From Nemertoderma westbladi (lineage: Eukaryota; Xenacoelomorpha; Nemertodermatida; Nemertodermatidae), in contig JAUCBJ010006520.1 in NCBI GenBank assembly GCA_032718475.1, positions 1 through 64,000 of the forward strand: 64,000 nt of DNA, written 5' to 3'. Both the position numbers and the translations under genes were made by a program. How positions within the stretch are numbered: the stretch's first letter is position 1; each line of letters begins with the position of its first letter. The notes below the pieces were generated by a model. It was not told where the DNA came from. It saw only the letters and a program-made list of their open reading frames with translations, and ran no database searches. This document shows, in pieces, positions 34,201 through 45,249 of the stretch.

Positions 34201-36408
34201 AATGGCGGAGTAGGTTCATTACCCTAACTACGGTAATGGCGGAGTAGGTTCATTACCATAACTACGGTAATGGCGGAGTAGGTTCATTACCCTAACTACG
34301 GTAATGGCGGAGTAGGTTCATTACCATAACTACGGTAATGGCGGAGTAGGTTCATTACCATAACTACGGTAATGGCGGAGTAGGTTCATTACCATAACTA
34401 CGGTAATGGCGGAGTAGGTCCATTACCCTAACTACGGTAATGGCGGAGTAGGTTCATTACCATAACTACGGTAATGGCGGAGTAGGTTCATTACCATAAC
34501 TACGGTAATGGCGGAGTAGGTCCATTACCATAACTACGGTAATGGCGGAGTAGGTTCATTACCATAACTACGGTAATGGCGGAGTAGGTTCATTACCCTA
34601 ACTACGGTAATGGCGGAGTAGGTTCATTACCATAACTACGGTAATGGCGGAGTAGGTTCATTACCATAACTACGGTAATGGCGGAGTAGGTTCATTACCC
34701 TAACTACGGTAATGGCTGAGTAGGTTCATTACCCTAATTACGGTAATGGCGGAGTAGGTTCATTACCCTAACTACGGTAATGGCGGAGTAGGTTCATTAC
34801 CATAACTACGGTAATGGCGGAGTAGGTTCATTACCCTAACTACGGTAATGGCGGAGTAGGTTCATTACCATAACTACGGTAATGGCGGAGTAGGTTCATT
34901 ACCATAACTACGGTAATGGCGGAGTAGGTTCATTACCCTAACTACGGTAATGGCTGAGTAGGTTCATTACCATAACTACGGTAATGGCTGAGTAGGTTCA
35001 TTACCATAACTACGGTAATGGCGGAGTAGGTCCATTACCCTAACTACGGTAATGGCGGAGTAGGTTCATTACCATAACTACGGTAATGGCGGAGTAGGTT
35101 CATTACCATAACTACGGTAATGGCGGAGTAGGTTCATTACCCTAACTACGGTAATGGCTGAGTAGGTTCATTACCATAACTACGGTAATGGCTGAGTAGG
35201 TTCATTACCATAACTACGGTAATGGCGGAGTAGGTCCATTACCCTAACTACGGTAATGGCGGAGTAGGTTCATTACCATAACTACGGTAATGGCTGAGTA
35301 GGTTCATTACCCTAACTACGGTAATGGCTGAGTAGGTTCATTACCATAACTACGGTAATGGCTGAGTAGGTTCATTACCATAACTACGGTAATGGCGGAG
35401 TAGGTTCATTACCCTAACTACGGTAATGGCTGAGTAGGTTCATTACCATAACTACGGTAATGGCGGAGTAGGTTCATTACCATAACTACGGTAATGGCGG
35501 AGTAGGTTCATTACCATAACTACGGTAATGCCGGAGTAGGTTCATTACCATAACTACGGTAATGGCGGAGTAGGTTCATTACCATAACTACGGTAATGCC
35601 GGAGTAGGTTCATTACCATAACTACGGTAATGGCGGAGTAGGTTCATTACCCTAACTACGGTAATGGCGGAGTAGGTTCATTACTATAACTACGGTGATG
35701 GCGGAGTAGGTCCATTACCATAACTACGGTAATGGCGGAGTAGGTTCATTACTCTAACTACGGTAATGGCGGAGTAGGTTCATTACTCTAACTACGGTAA
35801 TGGCGGAGTAGGTCCATTACCATAACTACGGTAATGGCGGAGTAGGTTCATTACCATAACTACGGTAATGGCGGAGTAGGTTCATTACCATAACTACGGT
35901 AATGGCGGAGTAGGTTCATTACCCTAACTACGGTAATGGCTGAGTAGGTTCATTACTCTAACTACGGTAATGGCGGAGTAGGTCCATTACCATAACTACG
36001 GTAATGGCGGAGTAGGTTCATTACTCTAACTACGGTAATGGCGGAGTAGGTTCATTACTCTAACTACGGTAATGGCGGAGTAGGTCCATTACCCTAACTA
36101 CGGTAATGGCGGAGTAGGTCCATTACCATAACTACGGTAATGGCGGAGTAGGTTCATTACTCTAACTACGGTAATGGCGGAGTAGGTCCATTACCCTAAC
36201 TACGGTAATGGCGGAGTAGGTCCATTACCCTAACTACGGTAATGGCGGAGTAGGTTCATTACCATAACTACGGTAATGGCGGAGTAGGTTCATTACCCTA
36301 ACTACGGTAATGGCGGAGTAGGTTCATTACCATAACTACGGTAATGGCGGAGTAGGTCCATTACCATAACTACGGTAATGGAGTAGTTTGTTTATTACCA
36401 TAACTACA
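31227..36408 (+). repeat. 34-bp satellite with a hairpin in every unit, about 152 units
   Basis: The unit is CATTACCATAACTACGGTAA followed by TGGCGGAGTAGGTT. Each unit contains CATTACC and its inverse GGTAATG around an 8-base loop; variants with TCCATTACC lengthen the stem to 8 bp. Other recurrent variants are ACCCTAAC for ACCATAAC, GGCTGAG for GGCGGAG, and ACTCTAAC, the last concentrated near the right end. The first and last units are diverged, as expected for an array grown by unequal exchange. No coding content. Confidence 0.97.
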
Positions 36409-37896
36409 ATGAATAACAGCTCAGCCGCCGTGTGATTGTGCTTTACTAATACTGCACGAATATGATATAACAATAACATGGAGGCATCCTAACATCCAGG
36501 CCTATATCAGACCTTGGCATCGGCGCGACAATATATATACTATATCAATGAGTAGATAGATACTAGACAATATTCAAAATGCGCCAATAATTATTCAACT
36601 GTGAGGTCTGATAAATAATGTGAACGGATACACTAAGTTAGTAAAAGTACAACCACCCATTTAATTTATTTTTTTTTTTTCTACGGATATAAATACTTAA
36701 ACATCGGGTATCTCATAAAAAAAGCAGTTCGAACGTACGGTATCCCACATTCTAGAATTTATTAATACACCTTCACCAACTGGGCTCCTTCGCTCGCCTG
36801 CTAAAATTGATAAAATTTGAGTCAAATTTGTAGATGTAATTTATTATTTATGTTACATTTTACTCAACTACTGTAACTTATAATTTAGTTATACATTTAC
36901 TGCAGTAACTGTATGGCTACGTGGCAGCGTTCTCTCAATATTAACTGAGTTGTTGTATTAACATGTATTACTGGAACGTCTACATCAAGTAGGCGTATTC
37001 TGGAAACACCATATTAATTTCACTTCGCCCCTTCACCAAAACCGTTTGTTTAGCAGAGTCGCCCGCGGGCGAAGATTGCCCGAGGGCGACGATGGCCAGC
37101 GGGAGTAGGTGACCCTCGGGTGGAATCTTTATGCTTGATGATAATGACCCATCTCGATTAATATAAATAATGGTTCAAAATTAACTATAAGTAATTCGTA
37201 TTAATTCTAATTTATTTAAAAATATGTTGGCTATAAGTTATAAATTAATAAAACATAAATAAGCAGAATAAACTGTAATATTCGGTGGTACGGAAACCAG
37301 TTAGTTACATTACTGTGTGTAAAGTTACAGTTACTGTTACAGAACGGCGTGTGGAGAGGTGTAAAAAGTAAGTGAGCGAGTGATGTAATGTGTAAGTGTA
37401 CACACAATAAAGTCAGTGAATGTAATTTAATTATATAATTGAAAAAAAAACTACTTCATAACGAAAAACATTCACGTTTTAAAAACTGCCGCATTTTAGT
37501 AAAAAAAATAAGATAAAAACCACAATTTAAAAAAGAAATCATAACAGCGTTCCTTTACATCCTGTTGTCTGATTCATCATGTCGGACTATTAATTTGTTA
37601 AAACCGCCCGAGTAGAGTAATTTGGGATAAAGTTAATTTCATACATATTTTTATGCCTTACTATAACGTGTGAGAATATTAAACTATGGAAGATATAAAA
37701 TACTACCTGGTGAAAAATTACAAAAAACTTATCCCGACTGGTGGTAATTGAGGTAATTCGCTTCGTTTGAAATAGTTTTATATTTATGATTTTTGACCAG
37801 CAGTTAGCATTTTGACAGCGTTTCGAGCACCCAACTCAGTATGGCACGAATACGAGAACCAATAAATATGGCACTGGTAGTGGCGCCAACCACATG
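36409..37896. other. Intergenic; downstream flank of the TMCC gene
   Basis: AT-rich with a small GC-rich patch at about 37060-37125 (GCCCGCGGGCG, GCCCGAGGGCG). No + strand pyruvate kinase exon could be recognised here. The part nearest 37897 may be the TMCC 3' UTR. Confidence 0.45.
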
Positions 37897-39609
37897 TTAC
37901 CGACGGGATATGGCGTTCCGAATCAAATCAATATTGCGCCATGCCAAGAGCACTGCCGTGAACGCCACAAACATTATCAGCATTCGCGTTTTATTCTTAA
38001 ACAGCGGGCTGAGTACGAGATAAATAACGAAGACCATAGTAACTAACATGTCGATAATCTTCATAATAACTCTTTTAGCGTCCACGTTGTCCAGGTCCAC
38101 TCCCTCCATGCTCATACGCCCTTGTTGCTGTTGTTGGTTCTCCAAAAGATTCAACCTATGGTCTAATTTGTCTGTCATATCCGATATCTCCCGGGTTTTT
38201 TCCTCTGACATGTATTCTATTTTATCCTGAAGGTCATTCAGATTCGTGTTTATGTTGCTCATCGCACTCTGCTGCAGGTCTGTCAGGTCGTTTAGTTGTT
38301 CCTCTATTCTGTTTACCCTGTTGTCTTCTTCGTCACGCCGCTGGTTTATGACTAGAACGTTTTCTTGGAGTTTATTTTTGACTTCCTCGTAGAATTGCTT
38401 TATCTCATCGTGAGAGGCTTGAAAGTCTTGTAGACGTTGGAATATTTGTGCGGCTTCGATGGTGCTTAAACTCGAGTTACCCAGTGGCTGGTCCACCGAG
38501 CTCGAGGTCATCACGTCAGACACGTCGTCGTAACGATCTTGTGGCTCGTAACTTGGCACCCCAAGTTGGTTGTCAGTGGTCGAGGCGGAATCTAGATCCT
38601 CGTTGGTTCCCGAACTCAGGATGTTCTCGGAACTTCCGAACCTGTTCTTGATCTTGTGCGAGAGTTCCCTAGGGAATGAGCCCGCAGCTGAGAGTCCGCC
38701 CTTCACGCTGTCCACGACGCCACCGGATACGGTGGACAACCCGCCCTTTATATTGCGTCCGACGTCTTTAAATCCCCGACTAACATCAGACAGCACCTCC
38801 CTCGGCTGTCTGTGTCCACCAGCCTGACCAGCGGTACCTACACTCAGTACGCCACTGCTCCCCCCACCCACTGAACAGCTTAGTCCTAGCTGTGCACCAC
38901 ACGAAGACATATCTTTCTGCTGTTGCGACTCTAAATCACTCAACTGTCCTGTGTATTCTTCGAGCTTCTCTTGAAGATTCTGTATATTCCGTCCAACCTT
39001 CTGATGTCTCTTCTCGAATGACGCCTTCGCCATGGCGAAGTTCTGGTTGTGCTCCAATTTGCTCCCCATTTTAAAGTATTGCTGGCGAATATCATCCCTT
39101 TTCGCGATCTCGACTCGAAGTCTCTCTTTAGTTTTTGTTACTTTCTGTCTCAAAGTTTCAATTTTTCGCAGACTAGAGTTTAACTGGTGTCCGGAATCTA
39201 TTTCGTCGGGACACGAGGAGTTGGAGGGACGATATTCTAGTAGAATCGGAGCCTCGTTTGCGCCGACGTTGCTACATGTTGAGCTGTCGTGGTTGCTACT
39301 GAACGGACTATCGATCTGTATCTCTACAGGCAACGGTTCTGATTCCAGCAGTTCACCGGAGGAGGAATGAGTGGATGTGTTATCGAGTTCACTTCTCGTC
39401 GACTGATAGAGGCTAGGGGAAGCATCGTGAGGGAGGCTGCTCCGTTTAGGCAGCTCCTCCGTCCAAGCTGTGTTATTGCCGCGTCGTGGGACGGGACTTT
39501 TAGATCGTTTCGTCCAACTTCCCATATTCGGAAAAATGTTCGATTTGTTCGGCACCGGCTCATCATCGGATCGTTCCATTTTCGCAGTTGACTTTGTCAC
39601 ACACAGCAT
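37897..39609 (-). CDS. TMCC-family transmembrane and coiled-coil protein, single exon
   Basis: A 570-codon ORF with the layout of the TMCC1/2/3 family, endoplasmic reticulum membrane proteins (established for the family). Order: a Ser-rich disordered N-terminus; coiled coil 1 (about 143-232, including LRQKVTKTKERLRVEIAKRD); Gly-rich amphipathic-looking repeats (about 285-312, GGLSTVSGG, GGLSAAG); the family motif KIKNRFGSSENI (about 319-330); coiled coil 2 (about 383-492); and two C-terminal membrane segments (about 516-536 and 543-557) separated by FKNKTR. This fits a hairpin anchor with the coiled coils facing the cytosol. The second ATG (residue 11, at 39579) has the better context (AAAATGG), so the protein may start at MERSDDEP. 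The whole family core is in one exon and the stop is intact. Expression could not be judged. Confidence 0.92.
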   Translation of the reverse strand: MLCVTKSTAKMERSDDEPVPNKSNIFPNMGSWTKRSKSPVPRRGNNTAWTEELPKRSSLPHDASPSLYQSTRSELDNTSTHSSSGELLESEPLPVEIQIDSPFSSNHDSSTCSNVGANEAPILLEYRPSNSSCPDEIDSGHQLNSSLRKIETLRQKVTKTKERLRVEIAKRDDIRQQYFKMGSKLEHNQNFAMAKASFEKRHQKVGRNIQNLQEKLEEYTGQLSDLESQQQKDMSSCGAQLGLSCSVGGGSSGVLSVGTAGQAGGHRQPREVLSDVSRGFKDVGRNIKGGLSTVSGGVVDSVKGGLSAAGSFPRELSHKIKNRFGSSENILSSGTNEDLDSASTTDNQLGVPSYEPQDRYDDVSDVMTSSSVDQPLGNSSLSTIEAAQIFQRLQDFQASHDEIKQFYEEVKNKLQENVLVINQRRDEEDNRVNRIEEQLNDLTDLQQSAMSNINTNLNDLQDKIEYMSEEKTREISDMTDKLDHRLNLLENQQQQQGRMSMEGVDLDNVDAKRVIMKIIDMLVTMVFVIYLVLSPLFKNKTRMLIMFVAFTAVLLAWRNIDLIRNAISRR

Positions 39610-39892
39610 TAGACCAAGGCCTGTAAGTGCTGTATGCTATAAGGGGAGGGTATGTACGCCATCGCCATATGTGTTCGGGTGTAGGTCTCTCGTTCGTGTA
39701 GACAGTCTGACGCCTGACTGCCTGAGGGTACCCAACTACCAAATGCAAAATGCTTTGTATTACATACCGTACCTAGCCTAACCGTTTACTGCTGTACGTA
39801 CGTTTACACTACTTCGTGCTATTTAATTAAGACAAATAATTATGCAATCTGATTCGGTTTATGTACGGCCAACAAAAACAACAACGACTTCA
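39610..39892. other. 5' flank of the TMCC gene
   Basis: Likely holds the TMCC promoter and/or 5' UTR, transcribed leftwards. No specific element could be identified, and overlapping short frames on both strands were not accepted. Confidence 0.4.
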
Positions 39893-41247
39893 TTAACACT
39901 TTGACTGTCTTTGACGCACCGGTGCGTCAAATGGTAGACAATAGATTGTGTCATGATGACGCATATACCCGTCATTGATTCAAACTGTGATGCATAGGAA
40001 ATGGTAGGTGATTTGTTAAAATTTCATGTGCCACCTTGTGAACAGATCCCAAACTCATTTTTTGACATCATCCATGACGCATATATGCGTCATATGACCA
40101 CTGCACAATGTCTTAAAAAATATAAAAAATATACCGAGATTCAGGATTTGGAGGCAACTAGATAGCTTTGTAATTGTGCGAGAAAATGAAATCTATAATA
40201 AAGTTTTGGTGAGTGTGAAACAGAAAACACCAGGCACAACCCAAAGGCTCTTTTCTCTTGGCTATTACATGTAAAACAGGGATGTCGCCACACTAACTCA
40301 CAAGGGAGTTCACTCCAAAACTACCCAATACTTTTTTACTCCCCACATAGAAGCCTGGTTTCCATTTTACCTCTGGCATTGCACAGACACACTAACCTTG
40401 CCTCCACCCAGCACGACCCTGCAGACACACCAACCTTGCCTCCACCCAGCACCACCCTGCAGACACACAAACCTCGCCTCAACCCAGCACCACCCTGCAG
40501 ACACACCAACCTTGCCGCCACCCAGCACCACCCTGCAGACACACCAACCATGCCTCCACCCAGCACCACCCTGCAGTCACACCAACCTTGCCTCCACCCA
40601 GCACCACCCTGCAGACACACCAACCTTGCCTCCAACCAGCACCACCCTGCAGACACACCAACCTCGCGTCCACCCAGCACCACCCTGCTGACACACCAAC
40701 CATTCCTCCACCCAGCACCACCCTGCAGACACACCAACCTTGCCTCGACCCAGCACCACCCTGCAGACAGATCAACCTTGCCTCCACTCAGCACTACCAT
40801 GCAGACACACCAACCTTGCCTCCACCCAGCACCACCCTGCAGACACACCAACCTCGCCTCCATCCAGCACCACCCGGCAGACACACCAACCTTACCTCCA
40901 CACAGCACCACCCTGCAGACACACCAACCTTGCCTCCACCCTGCAGACACACCAGACACCCTGCAATGTGGAATTTCTACAGCCTTTACTCGAATTTAAT
41001 CCTGCACTACTGGAATGCACCAATTGGAATGGCGCATATTTGCGTCACTGAACTCATTTTGGTAAACTGCCATTTGTAGGTTGTCAGTGACGCATATATG
41101 CGTCACGATTGAATTTTTTTTACACATAAACATCAAAGTAAAAAATAAACATCGCACTCAAAGTGACTGAAATCCCCATAATTTATAAATATTAGCGGGA
41201 CAATTTTGGAGATTCCATACATATAAAGTTTTCAGTCAAAGTGTTAA
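39893..41247. mobile_element. piggyBac-like MITE flanked by TTAA
   Basis: TTAACACTTTGACTG at the left is matched by CAGTCAAAGTGTTAA at the right. TTAA at 39893-39896 and 41244-41247 is the target duplication expected for piggyBac insertions, and the CACTTTGACTG terminus resembles piggyBac-type MITEs. Subterminal palindromes TGACGCATATATGCGTCA (about 40074 and 41087) and TTGACGCACCGGTGCGTCAA (about 39913) lie inside both ends. There is no transposase. A 38-bp minisatellite occupies the centre and has expanded within the element. It sits between the TMCC start and the first visible pyruvate kinase exon. Confidence 0.65.
40385..40960 (+). repeat. 38-bp minisatellite inside the piggyBac-like element, ~15 units
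   Basis: The unit is roughly CCAGCACCACCCTGCAGACA followed by CACCAACCTTGCCTCCAC. Because 38 is not a multiple of three and the unit lacks stop codons, long frames stay open on both strands, each cycling through the three phases of the unit. These are artefacts, not genes. Units differ by scattered substitutions. Confidence 0.95.
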
Positions 41248-41683
41248 TAATAATTTCAGCTAAATACTGACGACTCAGTATTAATAACTTGATCCCATAA
41301 TATACTGTATGACTTTATCTAAAGCAAGCAACTGGATACTTCTCACTCACAATGCACAAGGTACAGAGGTAATAATGACGTCGTGTTTGTCATTGTTTCC
41401 TTATATGGAGCTGATAAAATATCTTGTGTGTTCAGTTCAACCCAAATATTATTATGGTTACGGTATGTCCCCTTGACGCCCGAAAGAGAGAGACAAGTTT
41501 CTTTGTACAATCTAAGTCATCATGTCTTTAAGGGTGCGACCCATGTACTGTAAGTTACATAATAACAATAACACATGAAACGATACAAAATATATTACAT
41601 ATATTTGTTTACTGAAGTCTGAAGATCATTTTGTTTGATCTCAAATATTATCGATAGTATTATTATCATTGTCTTCCCATTAG

Positions 41684-41853
41684 GTAACTGATGGCGTCAT
41701 GGTTGCTAGGGGCGACCTTGGTATAGAGATCCCAACTGAGAAGGTGTTTGTGGCCCAGAAGATGATGATTGGCCGCTGTAATCGTTTCGGAAAGCCGGTC
41801 ATTTGCGCCACACAGATGTTGGAATCCATGGTGGACAAGCCCCGCCCGACACG
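41684..41853 (+). CDS. Pyruvate kinase, exon A of four visible (active-site part of the A domain)
   Basis: Pyruvate kinase makes pyruvate and ATP from phosphoenolpyruvate and ADP in the cytosol. This exon encodes [20 protein letters not shown] and on to [17 protein letters not shown]. It contains the substrate-loop RGD (equivalent to Arg294-Asp296 in human PKM) and the conserved Thr of ATQML (Thr328). It starts after the acceptor TCTTCCCATTAG and ends at ACG/GTTAGT in phase 2, splitting the Arg codon of PTR. The four visible exons sum to 741 nt (246 residues plus stop), matching the C-terminal part of the human enzyme. The preceding exon with the KIEN lysine and the whole N-terminal half were not found in the window, so the gene here is partial, or its upstream part lies beyond a long intron that would include the opposite-strand TMCC gene. 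Confidence 0.93.
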
Positions 41854-42124
41854 GTTAGTCGATGTAATCGGCAACGACCCAAAACAGTTATTTTTTACCA
41901 ATTATTATTTACCAACGTTAAAAAGAGCCACATCGTGGAAAATTAGTTGCCAATGAATTTCACTAAACAAAACATTGTGTTTTATAATGCTCGGGTTCTC
42001 TTTACTGTCAAGTAAAGTAAATTATTTTACAATTTTTTTCTCTGAATGAAATGTGACATACATTCGGTGACTTTGTATATTTATTTAACAGTAAGTAAAT
42101 AATTATAAATTGCCTCAATTTCAG

Positions 42125-42247
42125 TGCTGAAGGGAGTGACGTTGCTAACGCTGTTATTGATGGGGCCGACTGCGTCATGTTGTCAGGGGAGACGGCAAAA
42201 GGGAAATATCCCGTGGAGTCTGTACGGACAATGCAGTCAATAGCGAG
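42125..42247 (+). CDS. Pyruvate kinase, exon B
   Basis: Begins after ATTTCAG and completes the split Arg codon, giving [19 protein letters not shown] and [20 protein letters not shown], then IAR. These are among the best conserved pyruvate kinase segments. The exon ends GCGAG/GTTGGT in phase 2. That GCGAGGTTGG junction is the first unit of a 30-bp minisatellite, so near-identical donor-like sites follow every 30 bp. The authentic end is deduced because AG plus the first G of exon C restores the Arg codon. Confidence 0.92.
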
Positions 42248-43060
42248 GTTGGTACTTGGTACACCAATGGGGGCGAGATTGGTACTTGGTACACCAATGG
42301 GTGCTAGGTTGGTACTTGGTACACCAATGGGTGCTAGGTTGGTACTTGGTACACCAATGGGTGCTAGGTTGGTACTTGGTACACCAATGGGGGCGAGGTT
42401 GGCACTTGGTACACCAATGGGTGCTAGGTTGGTACTTGGTACACCAATGGGGGCTAGGTTGGTACTTGGTATACACCAATGGGTGCGAGGTTGGCACTTG
42501 GTACACCAATGGGTGCGAGGTTGGTACTTGGTACACCAATGGGGGCGAGGTTGGCATTTGGTACGCCAATGGGTGCGAGGTTGGCACTTGGTTCACCAAT
42601 GGGTGCGAGGTTGGCGCTTGGTGCACCAATGGGTGCTAGGTTGGTACTTGGTACACCAATGGGTGCTAGGTTGGTACTTGGTACACCAATGGGGGCGAGG
42701 TTAGCACTTGGTACACCAATGGGTGCTAGGTTGGTACTTGGTACACCAATGGGTGCTAGGTTGGTACTTGGTACACCAATGGGTGCTAGGTTGGTACTTG
42801 GTACACCAATGGGGGCGAGGTTGGCACTTGGTACACCAATGGGTGCTAGGTTGGTACTTGGTACACCAATGGGGGCTAGGTTGGTACTTGGTATACACCA
42901 ATGGGTGCGAGGTTGGTACTTGGTACACCAATGGGGGCGAGGTTGGCATTTGGTACACCAATGGGTGCGAGGTTGGCACTTGGTTCACCAATGGGTGCGA
43001 GGTTGGCGCTTGGTGCACCAATGGGTGCTAGGTTGGTACTTGTTACACAAATGGATGCTT
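42243..43060 (+). repeat. 30-bp minisatellite that copies the pyruvate kinase 5' splice site
   Basis: About 27 units of GCGAGGTTGGTACTTGGTAC followed by ACCAATGGGG. The unit starts with the last five exon bases (GCGAG) followed by 25 intron bases, so each unit carries G(C/A)G- or CTAG/GTTGG(T/C), the same hexamer as the true donor. In the second unit the G is mutated (GCGAGATTGG). At about 42470 and 42892 units are 32 bp (GGTATACACC), and these two mark a 422-bp higher-order period (fourteen units plus 2 bp). The first eight units keep the pyruvate kinase frame open and would read [10 protein letters not shown] per unit. The last units decay into unique intron at about 43060. Confidence 0.95.
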
Positions 43061-43483
43061 TGAATGGGGGTGTGCTGTAATTTGAAAGCTTTAGGAATTT
43101 CCACCGGGTATTAACGGTCCAGTATGTTTCCTAATCTAGAGCTTTTGTAAACATCCTATAATGGTTCGCTTCATAAAGGTTTCGAAAACTGTTATGCTGT
43201 GGATATTGATTGAATTGAAAATAAGAAATATTATAAACACTCAAATCAATTTATTGAATAAATATGAAATTTAAACAAGACTTCGTATGAACAAGCTTTT
43301 GAAGAGAATATAATCGAACAAATAATTTTCTATTAAACTTTCCACAGATGGATTCTATCCCTCTTCTACCTGTAAATTCATCTTATTAGCTTTAAATTGA
43401 TTATAGTACTGTTCATCCATAACCAGCTGTTTAAGTAATTACGTATTTAATTATTATTGAATAAATATTGTTTGTGTGTTTAG

Positions 43484-43721
43484 GGAAGCGGAGTCGGTTC
43501 TTTACAACGACTCTATATTCGAGAACCTTAGGAAGGCGACTGCCATACCTACCGATCCCGCTCACACTATCGCTATTGCTGCCGTTGAGGCGAGCTACAA
43601 GTCCTGTGCCACTGCTATCGTCTGCTTAACAACCACTGGTAAATCAGCCCATCTCGTGTCCATGTACCGACCGGCCTGTCCAGTTCTGTCAGTCACTAGA
43701 GATCAACAGGTCGCACGGCAG
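43484..43721 (+). CDS. Pyruvate kinase, exon C (first part of the C domain)
   Basis: After the acceptor GTGTGTTTAG the reading frame gives REAESVLYNDSIFENLRKAT, then the IAIAAVEASYKSCATAIVCL strand-helix and LTTTGKSAHLVSMYRPACPV. The loop TTTGKS corresponds to the fructose-1,6-bisphosphate phosphate-binding loop TKSGRS of allosteric pyruvate kinases. The position of human PKM2 Lys433 (Glu in PKM1) is Thr here. Ends CGGCAG/GTGAGT in phase 0, a strong donor. Intron before: 1236 bp; intron after: 8631 bp. Confidence 0.93.
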
Positions 43722-44000
43722 GTGAGTCATTTTCCAGTAAATGTCATAAGTAAAGAAATGTACATTCAGTTTCATTAATGATTTAATGATACTGTAATAG
43801 GGCATATGGAAGCTATTACTTATAAAGCCCGTACACACTATAAGTAAAATTATTGGTAAATATGAAATAACAGTAACACTTTACTTATGCAAATCGAATA
43901 TGTATAAATTGTACTGTACAAATTATATATAAAATCAAAACTCTAAGCTAAATGCACCATCGTGTTGTAATTAAAAGGTGCGTACGAGGTAACGGACAAA
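43722..44000 (+). other. Pyruvate kinase intron before the transposon
   Basis: Start of the 8.6-kb last intron, AT-rich and unremarkable up to the left TIR at 44001. Confidence 0.6.
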
Positions 44001-45249
44001 TTAGTCCGGCAGCCACAATGGTCAATGGTATACCGAAAATTTTTGGACGGATTCAATTTTTTTGATGTTTTGAGTTCTATAGGTCCCACTTATTGAGGAA
44101 ATGGCGTTTTTAAAATTTTTGACTTTGGGCATTTTGAAATAACGACGTAGTTGCTAAGGACCACGTAATTCTCATTTAAAGCATAGCAACTCCAAAACAG
44201 CATGTCATAATGGATTGAAATCTTCTACAAAGTCAATATAGTTCATTTACGAAATAATGGCAATCTTTTTTGTCTGATGTTTAGATCCTGTTGCTATGGA
44301 GACGGCATTCAAGTTTAGTGTTTCGATTTCAAACACCTTTAATTATACAATTAGTTACAAAATATGCACCAAAGTTAGTTAAATTATGTTAATTTTATTA
44401 GCGTGGCCTTTCTGTAACTTTAGACAAGGTTTAAGAATCTAAATTGGGATGATATTTATGTCCTAACCTAACATGTTTGAGTGTTAACATAATTATTAAA
44501 TATTACAAATTTCAGCGATTATAACATTTAGGTGATGTTTCTACGGTAACTATATTTGTTATTTCCAGTTTAGCTCCTTTCTACTGTACTGTGCATCTTA
44601 TTTTATTGTACCCGTATTCATAAATCGATACCGTAAGGGATAGTACAAATAAAGTGCATAAGTACCTTAGCAAAGTAGATTAGAGTGGATTCTACTGTAC
44701 AGTATAGTATGTTCCTGCGTTACAACGTACGATATAATAATATTTATAATATACCAAATTTTGAGTTGGGTACAACAGTACTTTTTCTTGGGTGATCATT
44801 TCGATATGGAGAATTGGGTTTGGAATTCATGACTAATGATGATCATTAGTTATGATTATTAGTTATTGATCATTAGTTAGGCCTCCAGTTCCCAGGGTTT
44901 CCAGGTCTCTGTATTTAAATGTGACTTGTAGTTAACAGTTGATGATAGCTAATCGAATTAATTAGGAAGCCTAGCAATTACTGTAAAAAATTCTAAAATG
45001 ACTAGTTCGAACATTCATATGATATTCTGGGGGCCACCTGGAAAAAACAGTAACTATTGTATCTGGTAAAAAAAATAGCTTGTAAAATCTCAAAAATTGA
45101 TCATATTCAAAAGTCAATAGATAAAATGTGGTTAGCGGGCCGGTACTAGTTAACGGGTCGGGACTAGAGTCATCCGACTCCCTTACAGGTTGACAGGAGT
45201 TTACCTAGGTAATGACAAGCAAACTACTGTATAAACGAATTTAAGTTCC

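Noticed and set aside
31227-36408. Interstitial telomere repeats (CCCTAA words)
   Set aside because: CCCTAA occurs only in some units as a one-base variant of ACCATAAC within a 34-bp unit; there is no TTAGGG tandem array.
18113-37896. SET, FYRN or FYRC exons continuing the KMT2-like gene
   Set aside because: I looked for the conserved motifs on + and recognised none. I could miss very short exons, so this is not proof of absence.
40336-41079. Several 100-200-residue ORFs on both strands
   Set aside because: All lie in the stop-free 38-bp minisatellite inside the MITE; overlapping frames stay open on both strands, which is the mark of a repeat, not a gene.
42177-43063. ORFs of [10 protein letters not shown] repeats as a protein extension
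   Set aside because: The conserved enzyme sequence resumes at 43484 with a perfect phase match from 42247, so the array is intronic by default. Alternative use is kept only as a finding.
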